Assembly: GCA_035771175.1 (NCBI GenBank)
Contig: CM069590.1
Span: 31,820,821 to 31,884,820 of the forward strand
Origin: Paratinospora sagittata
Taxonomy: Eukaryota > Streptophyta > Magnoliopsida > Ranunculales > Menispermaceae
Reading direction: 5' to 3'
Length of the DNA stretch: 64,000 nucleotides
The notes beneath the pieces are model-generated. The model was given only the letters and a program-made list of their open reading frames with translations. It was not told where the DNA came from and did not search any database. This document shows, one piece after another, positions 55,821 to 64,000 of this stretch. A program made the position numbers and the translations under genes. Every line of letters starts with the position of its first letter. Within the stretch, counting starts at the first letter, position 1.

Positions 55821-56249
55821 GCACCTACCACAACTGATCTTCGATGTCATTGGGGGGAAACTTCTTGTTGCTTGACTCTTGGATGTGGGAGGTGGACGAC
55901 CGTTCCATCATTACTAGGCCTAGATGACTTTGTTCATATTGTTCTGTCAGGTTTCATGCGGGCTCCGCAACATTTTCGTCTCAACCCTCGTTTTCAACCA
56001 CTAAAGATTCGCCTCTCGCAGGCATCGCATGATAGGCATGCTCGATCCACTCTAGGATCCCTGCCATTCGGTTGAGTTTCTTAACCACCGTTCCCATCCC
56101 TCGTTCAATGCTCCCAAGTTAGAGTTGGGTGGCTCAATACCCTAAGGTGTCTCCTGCGACGAAGTTGGCGAACTGGTTCTTGGTTTGCAGCATCCTCCTG
56201 AGGGGGTTAGATGTTACTCTCACTCATGGTGTTTGGGCAACAGACTTTC
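55821..56249 (-). pseudogene. Gag N-terminal part, Tat-like (degraded)
   Basis: The minus strand continues the Tat-like reading beyond the LTR fragment. Weak resemblance only: short open pieces, a coiled-coil-like region and a stop-rich remainder. The start codon of this gag cannot be placed. The right edge is the Tekay-like LTR terminus at 56250. Confidence 0.45.
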
Positions 56250-59200
56250 TGTGACGACCCCACACCCCGGACCACCAACCCCACAGGGGTGGCGTGAGGA
56301 ACGCCGGGGCGGGACGCCCGTCGTAGGTGTTCACTGATTTTTATTAGTCTTTTAGAAGCATTTTCCCAATTTCAAGGTATTTTTGACATATTTTGCATAT
56401 TTTGTGTCTTTGGTTCATTTTAGTAATTTTTATGAGTTGTATAGGTGAGTTTTAGTGGTTTTCATGAATAAAATGCATTAGGTTAGTTTAAGAAAACAAA
56501 TATGATTTTTAGAAATTTTTTCTAAAATTACTAGTGTCATTTTCATGTTATCATGTTTCACATTGCATTTTTAGTATATAGTTGCATTCCGAGTTCTAGC
56601 ATGTGATTAGTATGATGGATTTACTTGCTTTTATGTGATGTTTTGTATGTGAATAAGAGCTTTAAAGTGTGGTGAAATGAGGTTAAAACAATGAAGAAAA
56701 GTTGCCAAGAACATGTGCGAGAAGTATACAAGGAAGTGTACAAGAATGAAGAATAAACAAGAAGAAAAAAATAGAAAAATATTGTTCTTGGCACTGTAGC
56801 GCTTGGGAGGGCGTTGCAACGCCCAAAACATGAGAAAATTAGTATTAAATTTTGCCTCAGAGCGCTGCAGCGCTACCCCCTCGAGTGCTGCAGCGCTACC
56901 GCACATTTTTGGATTTTTCATCCTTGTATTTGGGCAATTTCGACAATTCAAGTCTTAGGTGAAGTAGGGCATATTATATATCATTTTTTAGGGTTTTTCG
57001 AGGGGAACAGACTGAAGAAGAGAACAAGGCGGCTCAGAGGTGAGGAATGCGAAGATTCCACTTGGAAACAAGGAGAAGATTCAAGTCCCAAGATTTTGAG
57101 TTTGCTATTCAATGTTTATTATTGAGTGTTTCTCCATATCTTGTGTTGTTTCCATTCAAACTATGAACTAGTTTTGTTTTCTAGAGAGCACATGGATCTT
57201 AACTTGAATATTATGGTTTAATATTAGATTTTGTTTATTATCAATAAAATTTCCATAGTTTATTCATGATTTCATATTCTTAATGCTTTCGGTTTCTTGG
57301 CCACAAATCGAATGAGTTTAGACTTGGGAAGATTGTACTCTTTAGTCTGTGTGCTTGATCTACTTAGCCATGTTTATTGGACATTCTCATTGACTTTTGA
57401 GCATGAAATTAGGACCATGAGTTCCACTTGTTCGCTTAAATCGAGATTATGCAAGTTAAGTACCTTTAGATCTCATTTTTTAAATTGAACTTTATAACTT
57501 GTTTGATCTCTTCTTGAGGCGAAATCCTAGGAATCACACCAAGAAAGATATGACTTAGGCCATTTTTGGATAGATTGAGCCATAAAGCCTACCTAACTAT
57601 TATATTACCCCTAGTCACCCTATTTTGAGCCATTTACCCTGTTTATTGTCACCAAAATTGATTAGCCAAGGCCTTTGATTAAATTTTCCTTGTTTTTACC
57701 TAAACACTCTTAACTCCTTGAAAAATGTGAGTTGTGTTTGGCTTGAGTATTTTTGCATGGGAAAGTATGTGAATATGGGCTTTGGAATGAAAAAGTATGA
57801 GAAGGTGATAAAAAAAGGTTCAAAATGTGTGTTTCATGTGAAAAATAAAAGAAAGAAAAAGATGAAGAATGAAAAGAATAAAAAGAAAAGAAAAATTAGG
57901 TTTCTTCATCTATGTATGGAAATGACATAAGTTTGGGGTGTATATGTGGGTAATGTGAATGAAAAATGTGAAAAATCTAGTTTTGGATAATATGTGGTTT
58001 TGGTTCATGTGTAAGGTATGGGATGAGTGCAAAATATATGTATCAAAGATGTTTTGGGTGTATTGAACTTAAATTTTATCCATTTTGACATACCTTTGAC
58101 CTTTGGCCTTACATTACAAGCTTAACTTGTATTCTAGAGAAGAGATGGATCTTAACTTGAATATTATGGTTTAATATTAGATTTTGTTTATTATCAATAA
58201 AATTTCCATAGTTTATTCATGATTTCATATTCTTAATGCTTTCGGTTTCTTGCTCGAGAGAGGGTTTTCTAGGTTGGAACCAGGGGATTATGACATCAAA
58301 TCGTTGTAGAATCCAAAGGTTTACAAGGTTTCATAAAGTTATAGGAAAATCACAGAGTTTAATGGGTTTTTAGGAATTAGGGTTTTATCGAGAGATCGAA
58401 TCATAATCTTAATGATACGTTCTAATTCGGCACTCGAGAGAGGGAATTAGTGACGAGAGGATTTTGACTTATATACTAGGAAATTGATTTGGTGATAAGC
58501 ATGTCTAAATTACATAATTCAAAGGTTAGGTGAAATCAATTCTCTAGATATTCTCGTATATATTGATCTTTCTCACAATTTGTTCAGTTTAATTAGTTTT
58601 ATTTGTTAGTTAAATATTTGAATCCCTACAATTTGATTGCTAGATAAAGTTAGAAATTAGTGAAAATGGTAATTGGTGAGGTAAACAATTCCCAGAGGAC
58701 GACAACCCGATCTTCATCGATTATTACTACTATCTGTAACCGTACACTTGCGATCCTACAAATTATTATGTATAAAACTCAACTTATCAGTAGGCACCTC
58801 CAACCTCCCCACAACACAACTGAGGCGGTTGATGCCCTACGAGCCTAAGACAAACCCAAAACATAACCTGATAAACATGTACCATTCTACCATTAATAAT
58901 AATTCAAGACAAAAGATAAATCGACAAAAAGTTTGATCACAATCAATACAAATTCCCAATTTAAGCCAATAATGGCATATGCCCCAATTTGCGGAAAGTC
59001 TCTACAATAGGACATAGAGTCAAATTAAACTAACTCATTCAATTCCCATACAAGTCTAACCATCATAAACCCATATTCAAACTCAAATAGGATTCAATTA
59101 GACAATTTTCAAGTCAATTTGATCAACTGACTTGATTTGGGTCAAAAGCCCCAATTTTGGGCAAAGTTCCAAAATTAAGCCCTAGGCCAATTTTACACTA

Positions 59201-60408
59201 AGTCATCATGTTCAGCAATGATAATCACTGATTTAGCAACAAGGATACATAAACAATGCTCATTTATTCAACATAGTTGATATGCAAGTTCAATGGAAAA
59301 CCCTAAGTTCATTTTCTAGGTTTAGGGCCACTACACTTAACTCCAGCAATTTCTTGCGAAAAATTGGGGAAAATGGTGCCATTGGGTTCCAAATCAACCT
59401 AGGAACCCAAATCCCTAACATGCATCTCGGCCCTAAGGGTTTCCAACAAAACCCTAACCCATGCACCAACCAAAAATGTGGTGAAGTGCTTGCAAAATGT
59501 ACATTGGGTGTAGATCTAGGTCATAGAGGGTTGTTTCTATCATAAACAAGCTCAAAAGAGAAAAAAATCAGTCAACCTTAGGTTAGGGAAGACCCAAAAC
59601 TGTGACCCATGGAGAAAGCCACACCATTAGAAAGCTTACCCTCACCTTCAATGGTGGTTTCATGGAAAGAAATGGAGAAAAACACTTACCTTAGGGTGTA
59701 GATGGTGAAGATTTCCCTTTGAAACCCTAGTTTTCCTCCCTTCTTCCTTCTCCAATTCGTCCTTAAGTCATATGGGGAAAGTAGCAACCTTTCCCCCCCT
59801 TTAAAACAACGAAAATTGGCTATTTTTCACAAAACTATCGTGCCCAGAAAAGTGATGAGCGCGCTACTCCCTCACCAAGAGCACCTAAATTTCGTTTCTT
59901 CACTACACGCTCAATATTCATCGGAATTTAGAGTATGACCAGTCGATTTCCATGTAAAAATTTGCTCCCGACTCATTTCAAATATCCCCAGGTCCATTTG
60001 ACGTACCAATAATTAATTATCATAAAATCAACACATATACACAACATATTCCAATATAATTGTCATATTTACCATGTGTTGAGATACAACCTTCCCATAT
60101 ATGAAAAAAGTGCATTAAACGAGGACATTTAATGTGGTCTTTTCAACAAGTCACAAGTCAAGGTGATGACTTGTTCAACAAGTTACTTATATGTAGCTTC
60201 TCCAACAAGCCACTCACAATAGTATTAATATGGCAAATGATATTAATAAAAATAATAACACCATTAATAATACTTTTTTTTATATAAGCTATAATCACAG
60301 ATCAAACATCAAACACAAAAATAACACAACAAGGCAAACACATAGAGTTTGGGCAAAGTGCAAATGGGTTATGGGCTAGATGAAATGATTTCGGGGCATT
60401 ACATCACA
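56250..60408 (-). repeat. 3' LTR of the second Tekay-like copy, interrupted
   Basis: The minus-strand start is TGTGATGTAATGCCCC (60408) and the end is GGGGTGTGGGGTCGTCACA (56250). The parts 58790-60408 and 56250-56327 add to about 1.7 kb, shorter than the other Tekay LTRs; the 'ggctcaccc' middle block was not found, so an internal deletion is likely. Sequence near 59320-59460 matches the solo LTR near 38230-38370. Confidence 0.85.
56328..58789 (+). mobile_element. Athila-like deletion derivative in the Tekay LTR
   Basis: 2462 bp flanked by GTAGG at 56323-56327 and 58790-58794 (perfect), ends TGTTCACTG...CTTATCA. It begins as an LTR (TATA-like 'attatatatcat' at about 56966, followed by 'tttagggtttttc') to about 57331. 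It then switches to Athila pre-LTR internal sequence (57332-58125, compare 900-1570) and back to LTR sequence from about 58126. The LTR block 'atggatcttaacttgaat...tttcggtttcttg' is therefore present twice (about 57190-57300 and 58150-58255). Confidence 0.85.
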
Positions 60409-60416
60409 CCCACCTT
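60409..60416 (-). other. Polypurine tract of the second Tekay-like copy
   Basis: Minus strand AAGGTGGG, directly before the LTR start; identical to the tract at 24701-24708. Confidence 0.85.
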
Positions 60417-60439
60417 AGAAGGAACTTCGTCCTTGAAGT

Positions 60440-60800
60440 TTTAAGGTTAAGAAGTTACCTAAGCCCATGAATTCGGCAAAGTGCTCCATCATGTAGTCCT
60501 CGCGCTCCCAAGTAACATGCTTCTCGCTATGGAACTGCCATCTCACCTTGACCATCAGAATCTCGCGGTTACGCAACCTCTGTACCTTCCGGTCAAGTAT
60601 CTTAACAGGTTCCTCATCATAAGTCTCATCCTGCCTCAGCTCAATGTTTCTTCAATCCAAGACGTGATCAAAATCATCCTGTACACTCTCAACATTGATA
60701 CATGAAAGACATTATGGACTGCTGCAAGCTGAGGTGGCAAGGCTAGTCGGTAAGCAATGAGGCCAATTCTTTCTAAAAACTTGATCGGCCCAATAGAGCG
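60440..60800 (-). pseudogene. Integrase tail with chromodomain-like motif, second Tekay copy
   Basis: Frames give LIAYRLALPPQLAAVHNVFHV, then LRQDETYDEEPVKILDRKVQRL and VKVRWQFHSEKHVTWEREDYMMEHFAEF, ending GLGNF before the polypurine tract. This parallels 24330-24702; here the GPF/Y junction has no 75-bp insertion. At least two frame changes and one stop interrupt it. Confidence 0.8.
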
Positions 60801-61985
60801 AGCTTGCCTTTTATCCCAATAGTCTAGCCCTTTTTAGGAGAGACCTTCAACAGAACTTGGTCACCCACCTCAAACTTTACGGCCTTCCGCTTGGCATCAG
60901 CGTAACTTTTCTACCTGTCTTGAGCTAACTTCATATTATGCTTGATTCGCTTAATCTTTTCTCTGTGTTCTTGTACAAACTCTGGTCCCATCACCGCAAC
61001 ATCCCTTACCTCCGTCCAATAGACCAAAGATTTACAAGGTCAACCATACAATGCCTCATAGGGAGCCTTGCCAATACTGGACTGATAACTGTTGTTGTAC
61101 GCGAACTCACACAGATGTATGCACTACTCCCAGTTACCACCGGACTCAAGGACACAAGCTCGGAGCATATCCTCCAAAATCGATATCAACCTCTCGGACT
61201 GGCCATCCGTCTGAGGGTGAAAAATGGTACTGAGATCTCGCCTGGTGCCGAGCTGCCTATGGAACCCTCTGCCAGAATACTGACGTATATCTCAGATCCC
61301 TCTGATACAATCGAAACTGGCACCCCATGTAATCTGACTATCTCCTGCATATACAACCTGCTAAGCTTGTCCATAGAATCCCTAATGTTCACTAGTAAGA
61401 AGTGAGTGGACTTGGTCAAGCGATCAACTATGACCCAAATAGCATTATGTTTCCTCGGGGTGTTGGGTTGTCCCACAACAAGATCCATAGTGAAACGCTA
61501 CCACATCCACTGAGGGATGGCAAGTGGTTGCATCTACCCTCCAGGCCTCTGATGCTCAGCTTTGACTCTCTGATAGATCTCACATCTCTGAATAAACTGA
61601 GCTATCTCTCTTTTCATGCCGGGCCACCAATACATCATTTTCATATCATGATACATCTTGGTTCCGCCCCGATGAATAACGTAATGAGATCTGTGAGCCT
61701 CCTGGAGCACACTCTGTCTCAGCCGTGGATCTGAGGGAACCCGTAAACGTCCCCATAACCTCAAGGCATCATCGGATGACACGTGCCAATCAACATAATC
61801 GTTGCTCTCAGCCCAATACTTGTACATCACATAATCAACATCTGATCTCTGATACTCAATAACCTCATTGACCTATGTAGGCTGAGCCCTCATCTGAGCA
61901 CATATCACAACCCGATCCGTAGGGGTAGCACATATACTAATCACTGTAGCCGCCTCAAGTAGTCTCCACTCCTAGACAGCTGGTG
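60801..61985 (-). pseudogene. Integrase, second Tekay copy
   Basis: 61830-61534 covers DYVDWHVSSDDALRLWGRL, the His pair in HRSHYVIHRGGTKMYHD and the Cys side CEIYQRVKA, where the second Cys is Tyr (the other copy has lost the first). 61488-61186 begins MDLVVGQPNTP with the catalytic Asp intact, then VDRLTKSTHFLLVN and LHGVPVSIVS. A 2-bp deletion relative to the other copy destroys the second Asp box and shifts the frame. The remainder is stop-rich down to 60.8 kb. Confidence 0.85.
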
Positions 61986-62460
61986 CACTACCATAATTGT
62001 CTCTACCCGCTTCCTGCTTAACTCATCAGCCACTACATTGGCTTTATCAGGGTGGTATTCCAATGTGAAATCATAGTCGTTCAGGAGTTCTAACCACTTT
62101 CTCTACCTCATGTTCAATTCCTTCTGAGAGAACAAGTACTTCAGGCTCTTGTTGTCAAAATACAAAGTGAATATCTCACCATAGAGATAATGCCTCCAAA
62201 TCCTCAAAGCAAATACAACTGCGGCTAGTTCTAAGTCATGCACATGATAATTCTTCTCATGCACCTTCAACTGCCTTGATGCATAAGCAATGACCCTATC
62301 TTTCTGCATCAACACACAACTCAAGCCAATACGAGAGGCATCAGTGTAGATAACCAACTCCTAACCAGGTTCTTGCAAAATCAACACCAGCGCAAATGTC
62401 AATCTTTTCTTCAGCTCTAAAAAGGCATTCTCACACTCATTAGCCCATAGAAAGGACACA
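61986..62460 (-). pseudogene. RNase H, second Tekay copy
   Basis: 62357-62103 is open: [20 protein letters not shown], the [20 protein letters not shown] block and [20 protein letters not shown]; then, after a stop, LEYHPDKANVVADELSRKR. The first Asp and Glu are intact. In the third block Asn follows the Asp where the other copy has His. A stop separates it from the RT part near 62360-62470. Confidence 0.85.
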
Positions 62461-63235
62461 TCTTTTTAGGTGAGCCTAGTCATAGGCATAGTAGCTATCT
62501 TGGAGAATCCCTGAACGAATCTCCTGTAATAACTAGCTATCCCACGAAAGCTTATGATCTCAGTCACTGTGGTAGGTCTAGGCCAACTGATAATGGCTTC
62601 AACCTTGGAGGGATCCACAGAAATTCCCTCAGAACATACCACATGACTTAAGAACTTCACCTCGGTGATTCAAAACTTGCACTTGCTCAGTTAGGCATAT
62701 AGCCTATGCTCCCTCAAAGTCTGAAATGTCACTATGAGATGTTCCTCATTCTCAGTCTGAGTCTTGGAATACACCAATATATCATCAATAAAAATGATGA
62801 CAAACTTATCCAAGTATTGCCTGAAGACTCTCTGCATTAGATCCATGAACATCGCCAATGCATTAGTCATACCAAATGGAATCACAAGGAACTCATAATG
62901 TCCATAGCGGGTCCTAAATGTTGTCTTAGGCACATCCTTCTCCTTGATCCTTAACTGATGATACCCAGAGCGCAAATCAATCTTCGAGAAATACCTAGCT
63001 CCCCTCAATTGATCAAACAAGTCATCAATCCTTGGAAGAGGATACTTGTTCTTGATAGTTACCCTGTTCAACTGGGGATAATCGATACACAACCGCAAAC
63101 TCCCATCTTTCTTTTTCACAAAAAGAACTGGAGCTCCCTAGGGTTACATACTTGGGGAAATAAAGCCCTTAGCCAACAACTCCTCAAGTTGTTTCTACAA
63201 CTTTCTCAACTCTGCTGGAGCATTTATATATGGTG
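62461..63235 (-). pseudogene. Reverse transcriptase, second Tekay copy
   Basis: 63119-62691: [72 protein letters not shown] and the catalytic [13 protein letters not shown], with both Asp residues. After a stop, 62660-62466 gives KFLSHVVCSEGISVDPSKVEAI and [13 protein letters not shown]. This is the best preserved domain of the copy. The N-terminal lead (63235-63120) is frame-shifted. Confidence 0.9.
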
Positions 63236-63860
63236 CTATGAAGATAGGCTCGTGCCAAGGACTAGTTTAATGATAAAGTCAATCTTCCACTTTGGTCGCA
63301 ATCCAGGAAGATCCATAGGGAATACATTTGGAAAGTCCCTAACAATGGCAATATCCTCAAGTATCACCTCACTAGTCTCTCCCTCATCAGGCACTAACCC
63401 AACCAAAATTTCCCTATCTCTATCAGTCACAAATCTACCTCTCATTATTGTCTGGTCTGAAGCTTTACCATGTAGTGTAAGCAATCATGGGGATCTAGAA
63501 AATGACTCTTTTCGCGAAACAATCAACAACTGCATGATGAGTCGTGAGCCAATCCATCCCTAGAATTGCATCAAACTCTAAAAACTCAAGGACTCTAAGG
63601 TCCACAGGCATTTCAAAATCATTACTCCAAACCACACACTGATTACATATCATGTTCGCTTAGATCTTCTCCCCGCCTACAGTACTCACAATCAACCTTG
63701 TACTAGCCCCAATGTGAGTCAAATGCATATTATCTACCATGCACCCAGATATAGATGATAATGTAGACTCAGCATCGAATAACACATGCATAGAAGCACC
63801 ACAAATAATAATAGTACCTTTTACCAAGGTCCTGGAAGCTATCGGGTCTGGTTCAGTAGC
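63236..63860 (-). pseudogene. Protease, second Tekay copy
   Basis: Frames read MHVLFDAESTLSSISGCMVDNMHLTH (about 63795-63720), EMPVDLRVLEFLEFDAILGMDWL (about 63610-63550) and 63484-63236 MLTLHGKASDQTIMRGRFVTDRDREIL, ending [18 protein letters not shown]. As in the other copy, the active-site loop is DAEST instead of D-S/T-G. One stop and one shift lie between the segments. Confidence 0.8.
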
Positions 63861-64000
63861 TGCCTTTGCTATCTCTTTGGCACTCGATTGTTGCCAAAAT
63901 TCCTGAGCCCTCGGAAGGTTCAGACAATCTGATTTCCTATGCCTAGGCTATCCATACTAATAACAAACAAATGGAGCCCTGGGCACAGATGATCCAGTCT
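63861..64000 (-). pseudogene. Gag zinc knuckle, degraded, second Tekay copy
   Basis: The stretch corresponding to the CCHC knuckle of the first copy reads CY-stop-YG-stop-PRHRKSDC: the second Cys and the Gln before it are lost through nonsense and Tyr changes. Flanks (GSSVPRAPFVCY and LNLPRAQEFWQQS) confirm the alignment. Gag core sequence is outside the window. Confidence 0.75.

Larger units (their letters stand above)
53768..56249 (-). mobile_element. Tat/Retand-like Ty3/Gypsy remnant
   Basis: Minus-strand gag and protease of the Tat lineage, bounded on the left by the copia solo LTR and on the right by the Tekay-like element, and split by an Athila LTR fragment (55364-55820). No RT or integrase of this element is in the window. 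Codon G+C is higher than in neighbouring elements by eye. Confidence 0.7.
56250..64000 (-). mobile_element. Second Tekay/Del-like chromovirus, incomplete at window edge
   Basis: Minus strand, read from 64000 down: degraded zinc knuckle, protease, RT, RNase H, integrase, chromodomain, polypurine tract (60416-60409), 3' LTR (60408-58790 and 56327-56250). Coding blocks match the copy at 13848-24702 in order and sequence. The 5' LTR and most of gag are beyond the window. Many stops and shifts occur. The 3' LTR is split by an Athila derivative. Confidence 0.88.

Noticed and set aside
62958..63563. 201-codon plus-strand open frame
   Set aside because: Antisense of the Tekay RT/protease region.

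Overview
This window looks like plant nuclear heterochromatin, most likely from a dicot with a large repeat-rich genome; the species cannot be told from the sequence. Every coding stretch I could assign belongs to an LTR retrotransposon. I found no host gene, rRNA, tRNA or CRISPR array. The evidence for a plant is the set of lineages (Athila, Tat, Tekay and CRM clades of Ty3/Gypsy; a SIRE-like Ty1/Copia), primer-binding sites matching initiator-Met tRNA or Asp-tRNA, and plant-type LTR ends. Lineage names rest on protein and LTR motifs read by eye, not on a database search.

Layout from left to right. (A) 1-2187: 3' end of an Athila-like element (+). (B) 2188-3497: copia-type LTR fragment (+). 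(C) 3498-4790: unassigned, with a Tekay-like LTR edge. (D) about 4791-11470: minus-strand, copia-LTR element carrying a 'putative plant transposon protein' (PTP)-like gene, split by an Athila-type solo LTR (7272-8725). (E) 11471-27523: Tekay/Del-like chromovirus (+) whose integrase is split by a complete CRM-like element (17795-23970, minus, target duplication GGCAT). (F) 27524-36850: Athila-like element (minus), lacking its 3' LTR, with a solo LTR (31376-32814, duplication TAGGT) in pol. (G) 36851-37542: coiled-coil coding remnant. (H) 37543-50809: Tekay solo LTR (duplication CTTAG) split by a complete 10.9-kb element (38376-49240, minus, duplication CTAGG) that has copia-like gag and a PTP gene but no visible pol; this carries its own solo LTR (40774-41884) and a 175-bp inverted-repeat insertion (44214-44388). 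(I) 50815-51571: unassigned, with tandem repeats. (J) 51572-53767: copia solo LTR containing a 449-bp solo LTR. (K) 53768-56249: Tat-like gag/protease remnant (minus). (L) 56250-64000+: second Tekay-like element (minus), its 3' LTR split by an Athila deletion derivative (56328-58789).

All pol genes are broken. Most nonsense codons I could interpret are C:G to T:A changes, as expected from deamination of methylated cytosine in silenced repeats. Several insertions have clean 5-bp duplications, so their relative order can be read from the nesting. By eye, the LTR pair of the CRM-like element differs at about 3% of sites and those of the gag+PTP element at about 8%; these are rough values from short stretches.

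The most unusual object is the gag+PTP element at 38376-49240, with a second PTP-bearing relative at 4791-11470. Together they suggest a non-autonomous copia-type lineage that kept or captured an extra gene while lacking protease, integrase and reverse transcriptase.
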